A stretch of 64,000 nucleotides of DNA from Wyeomyia smithii (lineage: Eukaryota; Arthropoda; Insecta; Diptera; Culicidae): the NCBI RefSeq assembly GCF_029784165.1, contig NC_073694.1:74605411-74669410 (forward strand), in the 5' to 3' direction. The position numbers were made by a program, and so were the translations under genes. Below the pieces are notes generated by a model. That model saw only the letters and a list, made by a program, of their open reading frames with translations. It was not told the DNA's origin and made no database searches. Shown piece after piece: positions 1 to 17,420 of the stretch (the stretch's first letter is position 1; each line of letters opens with the position of its first letter).

Positions 1-968
1 ACGTCAATGACGAAATGACGGGTCGAAGCACCGAGATGGAAATCAGTGCTCCGGCAGACTCTCTTGCGGATATTCATTCTCTTCATCTCTCTTTCTCATG
101 TTTTTAAGTCGCATTTTTTTCGAATCGAAATGCGGCATTTTACGTAAAAAGGTGAGCTTCTACTTCGTGAGCTTGTACATCGCGAGATTCAGCCGCCGCC
201 AATGATAATGATGATGCTGATGCAAGCAATGACAACAATGTCTGGCTGGCTGCATCTTTCCCATCTCGTAGGCCCTAGGGAGGTGCGTAGGTTATACTCG
301 ATGTCACTGGAAAAACGCTACGTCGTGCTGTTAGTTTTCCGTCAGCTTCCGAAGGTATCGGTTGAATATTCTCGCCACCTCTTTTGGCGATCGTTCGGCG
401 TTAATCGCCTGTACAGCTGCAGAGATTTTTATAATAGGTGGGAAGTTAGTGCGACTATGAGTTAACGACAAACTTAGCTCTGCTCTGTAAATAGTCGGAT
501 AGCCCAAGGACAGTAGTGCAATTTTTTCGGTTTTATTCTACTTCCGTTACGAATTGTACATATTCGCAATCGCGGATTTTTTTCGCAGCACTTTTGGGTG
601 AGAGAGAAAAAGACTTTATATATTCCTGTATGTTTTCACAATCAACTGCCGACTACGATTCGTGCCACCAAAAAGTTCGTCACACATCGTACGTCGTTAA
701 TTCATCGCCAGTGATGAAATTGATAGATCTATCTCCCATCAGGCAAAATTCACGGCAGTGTATAATATAGTGGTCTAGTGCCGCGAGTGGACGCCAAATC
801 GCTCGGTCAAACCTTGCATTCCGTGTAAGTGTGTGTATGTGCGTCAGTGACCATTATCACACAACCATCGTAATCATCGCCATCATCATCGTCGCTGTCG
901 TAATCGTCGTTCTGCCGTCTGCGTCGGAGTAAGTAAAGATTTTTCGGGCCGGAATTATATCTGGACAG
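1..968. other. Non-coding or unassigned DNA
   Basis: I see no gene I can name here. The stretch has moderately balanced base composition and several short open frames without recognisable domains. Splice-donor-like sites occur near 834 (CCGT then GTAAGT) and 928 (GTCGGA then GTAAGT), so the region could be the 5' untranslated part of a gene transcribed to the right. CAT/CGT-rich low-complexity sequence lies at about 855-930. Confidence 0.4.
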
Positions 969-1136
969 AATTTGGTGGCGCAAAAGAAGGAACTCCACGG
1001 TAAAATGGTGCAGCTCAAAGTTCAAAGTCCTTTAGTTGGTAAACTTGTGAGACAGTGGGGACCCTCCCTCAGCGACTGTCTGGAAATCCGGGCCAACTTT
1101 CAGAAGGGACTAGCCATCAAAGGCACTTGGAAATGT
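969..1136 (+). CDS. Candidate internal coding exon, unknown protein
   Basis: This is a 168-bp open stretch (56 codons, phase 0 at both ends). A CAG that could act as an acceptor precedes it, and a perfect GTAAGT donor follows at 1137. The predicted peptide is basic, contains KGTWKC at its end, and has no domain I recognise. The upstream pyrimidine tract is poor, which weakens the case. No partner exon is visible: the frame closes shortly after the donor and I find no matching acceptor exon nearby. It could be an exon of an unknown gene, part of a non-coding 5' exon, or chance. Confidence 0.2.
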
Positions 1137-4619
<3,483 letters not shown>

Positions 4620-4620
<1 letters not shown>

Positions 4621-5900
4621 AAACATCATCCAACATGGGTATTTCCGAAACCGGGATGATATCTAAAAGCCGGAAATTGACCCCAAATGTCATTTTTTAT
4701 TCTAAGATAACATTATCCGGATTCTGGAAAACACCCTGAAGTGGCCAATGATGCTCAAAGTCCTAAGAATTCCTCCTGCCATTTTAAAATTCAAGATGGT
4801 TTTTGGAAAACCAGCTAATATTGGTATTCACGAAACAAGTAAGATGCAACTAGTCAGGAAATCGACTTTGGACGCCATTTTAAAAACCACCCCACCCTTC
4901 CGGTTACCAAAAAACAGCCTAAAATGGTCAAATACCATGTGGATTTTTCGGGAACCACATGGTACTCAGAGGCCGGAAATTAAATCCATACGCCGTTTTG
5001 AAATTCAAGATGGCAGCCTCGGGTTTGCGAAAATGATCAAATAGCACCCGTTGTTATTTTTGGAACCAAAATAATACCCAGAGGCCAAAAATCGACCCAA
5101 GATATCGTTTTAAAAGCTGAAATAGTAATTTCCGGGTTTTTTTAAAACATCCAAATATGACCAAATACCTATCAATCTGATCCGATGATATCTTAAATCG
5201 CGACTGGAAATCAACTCCTGATGTCATTTTGAAATCCAAGATGAAGACCGGTTTCCAGAAAATAACCTAAAATGATCACATACCATCCAATTAGTGTATT
5301 CCCGTGACTTAAATGATGCACAGAGCCTGAAAATCGACTTCAGGCACCATTTTGAAATCCAAGATGGCGACATCCGCTTTCTATAAGTCACACTGAAATT
5401 ACCGAAGACGATGCTCAAAGACCGGAAATCAACTATAGACGTCATTTTGAAATCCGAATCAACAACTTGCGGTTGTTGAAAAACAACCGAAAATGGTCAT
5501 TCTGAAATCAAGATGATGCCCAGAGACGCCAAACCAAACAACCTATAGAGTGTTTCTGTTATCGAGATGATGCACAGATCTAAAGTGGCAACTCCCGGTT
5601 GCTGAAATACAGCCAATGATCATCCTGGAATCGAGATGATGCTCAAAGACCGAAAATCAGCTCCAGACAACATTTTAAAATCTAAGATGGTAACTTTCGG
5701 TTTCTGATATTACCCAAGTTGGGTATTTCTGGAAGCAGGAGGATGCCTAGAGGCCTGAAATTAATAGCAGACGCAATATTGAAATCTAAGGTGCGACTTT
5801 CGGTTTCTGGAGAACAGCCGAAATAATTAAACGCCACTTATGAGTATTTTCAGTAAAGGGACAGTAACCTGAGGTCGGAAATCGACCCCAAATGCTATAA
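4620..5900 (-). repeat. Diverged tandem array, units about 110-125 bp
   Basis: A phrase of the type 'CATTTTGAAATCCAAGATGG ... GGTTTC ... AAACA-CC-AAATG' recurs about every 110-125 bp (near 4780, 4993, 5224, 5349, 5443, 5670 and 5785, with more decayed units between). The same unit occurs in the opposite orientation at 25857-26760, so I assign the family orientation there as plus and here as minus. Units are well diverged from each other. Short open frames across it (4748-5044 and 5054-5445) are not conserved between units and are probably not genes. Confidence 0.75.
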
Positions 5901-6109
5901 GCACATTTTTTCTAGAGAGTGATTTTATTAGTGCTAGATAAATCTAATTGACATAAACATATTGGTACAAGATAATTCATCTTAATATCAGTGTCCATTA
6001 TTCGAAGAATTATTGGAAAGGAGAAGTTTGCTGGTTAAATTTGACATATACTGATACTATTGATTTCGTTAATTCTGAAGTACAGCTGCAACATTTTTAT
6101 TATAGAACC
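5901..6109. other. Unassigned AT-rich DNA
   Basis: No gene or repeat is recognised. Confidence 0.35.
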
Positions 6110-6125
6110 TGTTAAAGTTTATTTT

Positions 6126-6163
6126 TTTTTGTTCACACAACATTTATTTGACACGGCACAATA
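6126..6163 (-). mobile_element. Ultrashort LINE-tail insertion with 16-bp TSD
   Basis: A 38-bp insertion reads, on minus, GTGCCGTGTCAAATAAATG then TTGTGTGAAC and an A tail. It is flanked by perfect 16-bp direct repeats TGTTAAAGTTTATTTT at 6110-6125 and 6164-6179. The body matches the 3' terminus of the I-clade LINE that ends at 30340 (same GTGCCGTGTCAAATAAATG core), so it is a LINE-mediated retro-insertion truncated to its last ~33 nt. The sequence carries an embedded AATAAA. Confidence 0.85.
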
Positions 6164-6179
6164 TGTTAAAGTTTATTTT

Positions 6180-8255
<2,076 letters not shown>

Positions 8256-9608
8256 ATGAACAGTAATAATGAAGATCAACAATTGGGCGCAGATGGGTTG
8301 AAAAACCCGTTTGCACGAGGAGGCATCCAGAGGTCTCCGCCGAGAAAGGCGGAGATGGATGCGGTAAAGGACGCCTGCGAAGACGGCAAAGGCAGTACGC
8401 CTACCGGATCGACGCAAGACATCGCAGTGGCTGGTCCACTGTTGATAAAGGCGGTCGGAAGACAGCGAGACACGCTACCGAAGGTAGTAGCGCTGTCGGA
8501 GCAGCTCGATGCCATAATCGAGTTTGCGAAAAGTCGCACCAACACGACGAAGTACCTGAAGCAGGCTCTCTACATGCTTCGGTCCTCCGTCGATGCTGCG
8601 AAGAAGGAGCACGCCGAGCTCAAGGCAAGAGCGGTGGCTGCAGAGAAGAATGCAACGGAGGTGACCGGAAGGGCGACGAAGTCGGTCCAAACGGACACCT
8701 GCACGTTTGCAGCGGTTTGCGCCTCCGGGTCAGCCGCAAAAAGAGCAAGGCAGTCTCCGGGGGAAGCCCCCGAGAACAGCAAGAAACGGTTGGTTGTGCT
8801 AAGCCCGCGAGATAGCACACCAACGGCCTCCAAGTCCGCCGAAAAGTCTGCCGAAGTGGCATTTACGGGAAACCCTTGGGTTACCGTGGGAGGAAGGAAG
8901 CGCCAAAAAGACAGCAAGCGCAACGACGAGAAGGCGACAAATCGTCCAAAAATGGGAAAGAAGGCGCGAAGCAGGGGCGACGCCCTCATACTCAAGACGG
9001 AGGGGTCCAAGTACTCCGAAGTCTTGAAGAAAATGAGAGGCGAAACCCAGCTCAAGGATCTGGGAGCGGATGTGCGGACCATCCGTCGTTCTCGCACCGG
9101 CGAGATGATCCTTGAGCTCCGTAAGGATGCTAAAAACAAGGGCGCTGCCTACAAGACGGTAGCCGAGCAGGTCCTCGGGAAAGATGTGCAAATTCGGGCA
9201 CTCACCTCAGAGGTGACTCTCCAGCTCAAAAACCTGGATGAAATCACCGAGAGGTGCGATATTGCACAGGCCCTCAAGGAGAAGTGCGGAGTGGAAGTAG
9301 CCACTGAGGTAATTCGCCTCCGAAAGGGTCCAGCGGGGACCCAGGTGGCCACTTTCCGGCTTGCATCGGCCGATGCAACTCTGGCCCTGAAGACAGCCAA
9401 ACTTAAGGTTGGCTGGTCAGTATGTCCCCTGAGCATACTCCAGCAGCCGGACGTTTGCTTCAGGTGTTTCGAGGGAGGACACAAGTCCTGGACCTGCAAG
9501 GGGCCCGATAGGAGCCAGTTATGTTATGGAGCCTCCCAAGTGCTTGGTATGTACTGGAAAACGGGACGCCAAGCACTTTATGGGAGGCCCACGGTGCCCA
9601 GCCGGTAA
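8256..9608 (+). pseudogene. ORF1 (gag-like nucleic-acid binding protein) of R1-clade element, disrupted
   Basis: The 450-codon frame starts at an ATG in a good insect context (AACAAAAATG). It has a charged, coiled-coil-prone N-terminal half, basic Lys/Arg-rich stretches at about residues 210-250, and a gag-like C-terminal domain ending in a CCHC knuckle CFRCFEGGHKSWTC. R1 ORF1 proteins normally carry three knuckles. Here the second is deleted just after RSQLCY (about 9516-9525), and the third (KCLVCTGKRDAKHFMG...C) continues in another frame up to a TGA at about 9631-9633. The protein would coat element RNA to form the retrotransposition particle. The current stop at 9608 is an artefact of the frameshift. 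Confidence 0.9.
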
Positions 9609-9629
9609 GGCGGCCACGAAACCACGGGC

Positions 9630-12600
9630 GTGAGGGTGACACAATTGAACCTGAACCATTGCTATGCGGCACAGCAGCTGCTATACCAAGCAGCGTCTGA
9701 GTCGCGGTCGGACATCGCACTCGTATCGGACCCCTACTGCATTCCTCCCGGAAACGGTAATTGGGTTGCAGATAAGTCCAGTACGGCGGCCATATGCACG
9801 ACCAGCAAGTTCCCGGTTCAGGAGGTTGTGTCAACCTCAAATGAAGGATACGCGGTTGCCAAGGTGGACGGAGTGTTCTACTGCAGTTGTTATGCTCCGC
9901 CGCGTTGGTCTATCGAAAGGTTCACCCAGATGGTCGATTTGTTATCTATGGAGCTGACGGGACTAACACCCTTAGTAGTGGCGGGCGACTTCAACGCTTG
10001 GGCTGTTGAGTGGGGAAGCCGCCGCACGAACCGGAGGGGTCAGATCTTGTTGGAAGCTTTGGCAAAGCTCAACCTAGATCTGGCCAACGTTGCAACCTAG
10101 ATCTGGCCAATCGTGAACTGGAGGGTAGACGATGGCTACACCTATAGTGACCACCAGTCGGTCTGCTATAGCGTAGTCCATAACGTGGTGCGGCAGGTGA
10201 CGGGTAGAGCCAATACTCCGACCGTCCGCGGGTGGAAGACATCGCATTTCGATGCCGAGGTATTTGCAGAAGCAATGAGAAGAGAGCGCGAGGGGGGCAG
10301 TTGGCTCCGCCCGAGTGCTGACCAATTAGTTGCCACATTATCGCGGGCGTGCGACGCCACCATGCCTAGGACCCGCCAACCTAGGAATGGTAAGTCACCG
10401 GTATACTGGTGGACCGACGCGATAGCGGACCTCCGTAGCGCGTGCCTCCGTGCTACACGGATGTTGCAACGTGCACGTACCGATGCACAGAGAGTAGAGC
10501 GCCGTGTAGTATTCGGATCTGCAAGATCGGCGCTTAAAAGTGCGATAAAGGCGAGCAAAAGGGCCTGCTTCGATAGGCTATGCGCGAGTGCCAATACGAA
10601 TCCGTGGGGCAACGCCTACAGAGTCGTAATGGCGAAGACTAAAGGCGTGTTGGCGCCTGCAGAGCGATCACCAGCGATGCTGGAGCGTATCATCGAGGGA
10701 CTCTTTCCACGACACGAGCCAAATCCTTGGCCTCCGGTTGCTGAGTCTCACGTCCGACGTTCCAGTATCTCAGACACAGACACACAGGGATGGTCGGCCA
10801 ACCTGCCGGGCATCCAATCCGTGAGAGACGGCAGCCGTGCAGAGGTTGTGGAGGAGGTAAGGGTTACGAATGAGGAACTCATCGTGATCGCCAACTCCCT
10901 AAAGGTGAGCAAGGCACCGGGACCGGATGGAATCCCGAACTTGGCCATCAGGACGGCCATGAAAGTGGCCCCCGATCTATTTCGAGCAGTCATGCAGAAG
11001 TGCCTGGATGACTGCCTCTTTCCGGACAGGTGGAAGCGACAGAGATTGGTGCTGTTGCCGAAGGCTGGGAAACCGCCAGGGGACCCATCGGCATACAGAC
11101 CTATCTGTCTGCTGGACACTACGGGCAAGGTGCTTGAGAGGATTATCCTCAACAGACTGGTGAAGTACACAGAGGGTGTAAACGGTCTGGCAAGTAACCA
11201 GTTCGGCTTCCGGAAAGGTAGATCCACGCTGGATGCTATTCTCTCTGTCACCAAGACGGCAGAGGTAGCACTCCAGCGTAAGAGTTGGGGCATTCGCTAT
11301 TGCGCAATCGTCACGCTTGACGTGAAGAATGCATTCAATAGCGCCAGTTGGGACTCCATAGCGCTCGCGCTTAGGAGCATCCACGTACCGGTGTCGTTGT
11401 ACAAAATTTTGGAAAATTATTTCCAGAATCGGGTACTAGTTTACAACACGGAGGAGGGTCAGAAGTGTGTCCCAATCACCGCAGGGGTACAGCAAGGTTC
11501 CATCCTGGGCCCGGTGTTGTGGAATGTCATGTATGACAGGGTGTTGAAACTAAAGTTCCCTGTAGGGGTTGTGATCGTCGGTTTCGCAGACGACATCACG
11601 CTAGAGGTCTACGGCGAGTCGATCGAAGAGGTCGAGTTGACGGCCGCGCACTGCATACGCAAGGTCGAAGACTGGATGCACTCTAGGAAACTGGAGTTAG
11701 CGCTCCATAAAACGGAGGTTGCGGTTGTGAACAACCGCAAATTAGAGCAACAGGCGGTGGTCAGAGTCGGTGACTGCACCATTACCTCAAGGCGTTCCTT
11801 GAAGCTCTTGGGGGTTATGGTTGACGTTAAGCTCACATTTAAGAGTCACGTCGACTATGCCTGTAAGAGGGCTTCAACGGCCGCTGCAGGACTATCTCGA
11901 ATGATGTCCAATAGCTCAGCGGTATATGGCAGCAAGCGTAAACTTCTTGCCAGCGTGGTTTCGTCCATACTTAGGTATGGTGGGCCAGCGTGGTCCAAAG
12001 CGTTAGGTACCAACAGTCATCGTCGAAAACTGGAAAGTACCTACAGGCTCATGTGCCTGAGGGTTGTGAGCGCGTACCGTACAGTGTCATACGACGCAAT
12101 CTGCGTCCTGTCCGGCATGATGCCTATCAGCATAGCCATTAAGAAGGACGTAGATTGCTTCGATCAACGTGACACAAGGGGTATACGAGGCACCAGAAGG
12201 TCATTCTCGATGATCAGATGGCAGCAGGAATGGTCCAATTCCGCAAAGGGTAGATGGACGCATCGACTTATTCCGGACGTATCCGGATGGGTCGGGAGGC
12301 GCCATGGAGAAGTTAACTTCCACTTGACACAGATTCTGTCAGGTCATGGTTGCTTCAGGCAGTATCTACACAGATTTGGGCATGCGGGGTCCCCCATGTA
12401 TCCCGAGTGCGCGGATGCGGAAGAAACTGCTGAGCATGTCTTCTTCGTGTGCCCTCGTTTTGTGCATGCGCGGAGCGACATGATGGTAGTGAGCGGGCCA
12501 GACACCACTCCGGACAACCTAGTTCGGAGGATGTGTAAAGACCCAAACATTTGGAGGGCGGTTTGTAGCCGCCTTTCAAATAGTTTTAGAATTGCAAAAC

Positions 12601-12639
12601 AGGCGACAGGTTGACCACCGACACGCCAGTGTTAGCTAA
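9630..12639 (+). pseudogene. ORF2 (endonuclease/reverse transcriptase) of R1-clade element, disrupted
   Basis: The N-terminal part (9630-10100) is an APE-type endonuclease: LNLNHCYAAQ, then GDFNAWAVEWGS. After a break the frame 10113-12614 holds YSDHQSV (the SDH motif of the endonuclease), a linker, and RT with KAPGPDGIPN, SAYRPICLLD, QFGFRKGRST, GVQQGSILGP and catalytic FADD. A CPECADAEETAEHVFFVC finger follows. Lesions seen: the start codon is GTG rather than ATG; an 18-nt sequence (CAACCTAGATCTGGCCAA) is repeated at 10069-10086 and 10092-10109; sequence between the DFNAW block and the SDH block is missing; and TGTACAGCC of the sister copy is TGTAGCC at about 12567, shifting the last ~25 codons (stop now at 12614 instead of about 12639). 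Confidence 0.92.
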
Positions 12640-12874
12640 CGGCCAGTCTCCAGGTTAGTTAGCTAAGTCAGCAAAGAGATCTATAGAACCAAGAGGGTGC
12701 ACAGAGCACAAAAGCCGCTCCCCGAAGCAATACCTAGCGGTGGTCCCGGGGAGTATTATGGGCTGGAGACTGGAGGGGTTTTAGTGGGTCCGGTCACTGA
12801 TTCAAACCAACCCCACACTCCCTGAGGTTGGTCACCTCAGGGGTTTGGATGCAAATTTCCCCTCCACCTGAAAC

Positions 12875-13869
<995 letters not shown>

Positions 13870-13938
13870 GAAAATTATTAAACATACTTGTCAAGAAAAA
13901 AAAGGGATAAATGGAATAAAACGAAACTTAAAACTATC

Positions 13939-16121
13939 TTACTGACTATAAAGTGAGCTAATCGTTGCAATTGAGGATTGCAACGATTTTTGTCGGAATT
14001 CGTTGATAATTTGGCTTGACATATTTTCTAATGTTTCCACATTAGTGAGCCTATGTAGCTCGTTCGTGCTAAACCAGGGAGGACGCTTCAAAATCATTTT
14101 CAAAAGTTTATTCTGAATCCTTTGAAGTGTCTTCTTCCTGGTTGCACAACAACTTGTCCAGATGGGAACTGCATATAACATTGAGGGTCTAAATATTTGT
14201 TTGTAAATTAACAGTTTATTCTTGAGACAAAGTCTAGAATTCCTGTTGATAAGAGGATATAAACATTTGATATACTTATTGCACTTTGACTGGATATTTT
14301 CAATGTGCTCCTTGAAAGTAAGATTCTTATCATAAATTAGCCCTAAGTTTTTAACTTGATCAGACCAATTTAAGACCACACCGTTCATTTTAATAACGTG
14401 GTTATGGGTGGGTTTGAGAAATGAAACTCTTGGCTTATGAAGAAAAATAATCAACTGTGTTTTTGAAGCATTAGGGGAAATCTTCATTTTTTGTAAGTAT
14501 GAAGAAAATATATCTAAACTTTTTTGAAGCCGACTGCATATAACACGAAGGCTTTTTCCTTTTGCGGAAATGCTTGTGTCGTCACAAAACAGAGATTTCT
14601 CACAACCTGGTGGTAAATCAGGAAGATCTGAAGTAAAAATGTTATATAAGATTGGGCCCAAGATACTCCCCTGAGGCACACCAGCTCTAACAGGCAATCT
14701 ATTAGATTTACCATTTAGATAGTTAACCTGGAGAGTGCGGTCAGTTAAATAACTTTGTATCATTTTTGTGAGGTAAAGCGGAAAACTGAAATTTGACATT
14801 TTAGCTATTAAACCTTTATGCCATACACTGTCGAATGCCTTTTCTATATCTAGAAGAGCAGCTCCAGTCGAATAGCCTTCAGATTTATTAGTTCGAATCA
14901 TATTTGTTACTCTAAGTAATTGATGAGTAGTGGAATGCCCATGGCGAAAACCAAACTGCTCATTTGCAAAAATTGAGTTCTCATTAATATGTGTTAACAT
15001 TCTATTAAGAATTATTCTTTCAAAAAGTTTGCTAATAGAGGAAAGTAAACTAATTGGTCGATAACTTGATGCCTCAGCTGGATTCTTTTCGGGTTTTAAA
15101 ATTGGAGTGACTTTGGCATTTTTCCATTTCGTAGGAAAATGTGCTAGTGCAAAGCATCTGTTAAAAATTTTTACCAAGAAATTTAAAGAGTTTTCGGGAA
15201 GTCTTTTGATGAGGATATAGAAAATCCCATCATCTCCTGGTGCTTTCATGTTTTTGAATTTTTTGAGAATGGTTCGCACCTCATTCAAGTTTGTCTCCAA
15301 TACCTCTTCGGAAAGAAATTCTTGGGTGGTGATCTGAACATACTTTTGGTTTACTTCATTTTCAATAGGACTTACTACGTTCAAATTGGAGTTATGAACA
15401 CTCTCAAACTGCTGAGCAAGTTTTTGAGATTTTTGTTCATTCGTTAGAAAAATGCAATCACCATCTTTAAGGACTGGAATGGGCTTCGAGGGTTTCTTAA
15501 GAACCTTCGAAAGCTTCCAGAAAGGCATGAATGGCTTTGATTTGTTAGTACCAAATCAATTGTAGATGGATTCCTAATAGAAGAATAACATGTAGGACCA
15601 TTAGGAAATAAAACTGAATAAAATCCAGCCGAGCAATCATTAAACAATATTTTTCCATTGGAAATGCTTTGAGCATTATTCCAAGATCGATGTTTCGCAT
15701 TAAAATCGCCGATGATTAAAAATTTAGATTTATTTCTTGTGAGTTTTTGCAAATAATTTTTTCGCTCACCAGTGCATTGAAAAGGCAAATACACTGCGGC
15801 TATAAATAAAATGCCAATACTTGTTTCAATTTCAATTCCCAAACTCTCGATAACTTTGGTTTGAAGATGGGGTAAAACACGATGTTTTATTCGACGGTGG
15901 ATAACTATTGCAACTCCACCACCGGCAACATAAATTCTATCAAACCTATGAACCATATAATTTGGGTTCTTTTTTAGTTTAATATTTGGCTTTAAATGCG
16001 TTTCAGTCACAACTGCAATATGCACATCGTGGACTGTTAAAAAATTGAAAAATTCATCCTCTTTCGCTTTTAAAGAGCGAGCATTCCAATTCAGAAAATT
16101 TACAGCATTATTTAAAATCAT
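13939..16121 (-). pseudogene. Juan-like ORF2 (endonuclease and reverse transcriptase), internally deleted
   Basis: The N-terminal frame (16121 to about 15540) is an APE-type endonuclease with FLNWNARSLKAK, VTETHLKP, IIGDFNAKHRSW and TIDLVLTNQS. The second frame (15528 to 13939) starts at PFWKLSK and contains the RT: KAPGDDGI, YRPISLLSS, FGFRHGHST, LLDIEKAFDSVWH, VPQGSILGPILYN. The catalytic box reads FCDD where FADD or YADD is usual, so A is replaced by C next to the two aspartates. The endonuclease C-terminus (SDH region) is missing at the junction at about 15535-15545, with a shift of frame. The element is therefore non-autonomous. Confidence 0.88.
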
Positions 16122-16243
16122 TGCTGAATTTCAATTTCATAACAATATTAGTTGTAAATTTTATACCTTCTTGAACAGCCTCGTACATCGAGTTACAGTT
16201 CAACAAAACGGACATTAGCTGCAGCATGGATTGTTGTAGGTAT

Positions 16244-17381
16244 TCAATCTTTACGAGGAGTTGGATTACCTAAATCAATACTGGCTGACTTTTCAGCACC
16301 AAACACGAATGGTTTGTTACTGTTTGAATTTGAAACATTACCTGAAAGGACACTGGCATATGAACAGCCTGGTGTTACCTGAACAGGATTATTTTTCTGA
16401 AATTTGTTATCTGAATTTAAATTATTACATACAGACACACCTGCTAATGAAAGTGCTGGTGATGCCTGAACAGTACTGAAAGTCTTTTGACTACCCACAT
16501 TGACAACAGGTTGTTTAGAGTTCCTACGTTGTCTAGAAGCAATAATTTTTGACCTTACAGGACAATTAAAGAAATTAGATTTGTGATTTCCCCCACAATT
16601 TACACAATTGAAACTATTAGTAATCTCTTTCACGGGGCAGATATCTTTCGTGTGACTAGTGTCACCACAAATCATACATTTTGCAGCCATATGGCAGTTT
16701 CGAGTTCCATGACCATAGACTTGACAATTCCGACATTGCGTAAGATTATGGATTCCTCCATGTCTCTTGAAATTTTCCCACTTTATTTGCACGTTGAATA
16801 GAACACGTGCTTTTTCCAAACATTTTAAATTATGTACTTTGGTACGATCAAAATGTACTAAGTAATTTTCCTGGTGTATTCCATTTTGAAAAATTTTGAC
16901 ATTTGCCTTTCGTTTCATCAAAATTACTTGGTTGGGGGCAAAACCAAGTGATTCTGACAAACAGTCTTTGATTTCATCAATACTTTGATCATTTGAGAGA
17001 CCTTTCAATACAGCCTTAAACGGTCTCTACGGTTAAACGGTCAGTCAAATACTGTAAAAGATGTTTATGGCCATCAAAAGATTCGGCCAAAATACGAATT
17101 TCGCCTTGGCGACCAATTTGAAAATTAACTTTCACATTCGATAGAAATGATGAAAGTTCTGATCGAAATGCTTTAAAGTTTGCTACAAATACCACAATAG
17201 GTGGAACTTTAACCTTCTTCATAACGGCTTTATGCTCAGTATGAGAAGTTTGGAATTCTAGATCCCTAACAGAAGAAAGAATATCATACCTGTTAGTCGA
17301 AATTTCAGTGTCACTTGGAGGAGATGCCTCACGTTTCCTTGATGCCGCATCAAAGCGAGTTTTTTTATTTTATCCAGGCAT
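16244..17381 (-). pseudogene. Juan-like ORF1 (gag), with premature stop and frameshift
   Basis: The frame starts at an ATG (17381-17379) reading MPG, followed at once by TAA (17372-17370), and then stays open through TRFDAASRKREASPP and MKKVKVPPIVVF. Near 17010 the frame shifts and continues in 17008-16244. That second part has three zinc knuckles, CRNCQVYGHGTRNC, CMICGDTSHTKDIC and CVNCGGNHKSNFFNC, the usual jockey-type gag triplet that binds element RNA. The early TAA could be a single C-to-T change from CAA. Confidence 0.87.
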
Positions 17382-17420
17382 AACTGGACAACTTCACTAC
17401 ACTTTCACTTCACTATAGTA

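Larger units (their letters stand above)
13870..17420 (-). mobile_element. Decayed Juan-like (jockey clade) non-LTR retrotransposon
   Basis: Two ORFs in the usual order on minus: ORF1 (17381 to 16244) with three CCHC knuckles and ORF2 (16121 to 13939) with endonuclease and RT. The RT wording (YRPISLLSSISKLFERII, PWFSTNELHRLTNVETLE) is that of mosquito Juan elements as I know them. There is no RNase H, as expected for the jockey clade. The copy is broken by a stop codon and a frameshift in ORF1 and by an internal deletion in ORF2. Boundaries are approximate: I found no clear A tail or target duplication. Confidence 0.85.

Noticed and set aside
8276..9499. Minus-strand frames of 80-189 codons opposite R1 ORF1
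   Set aside because: They are shadows of a GC-rich coding sequence on the plus strand and show no domain.
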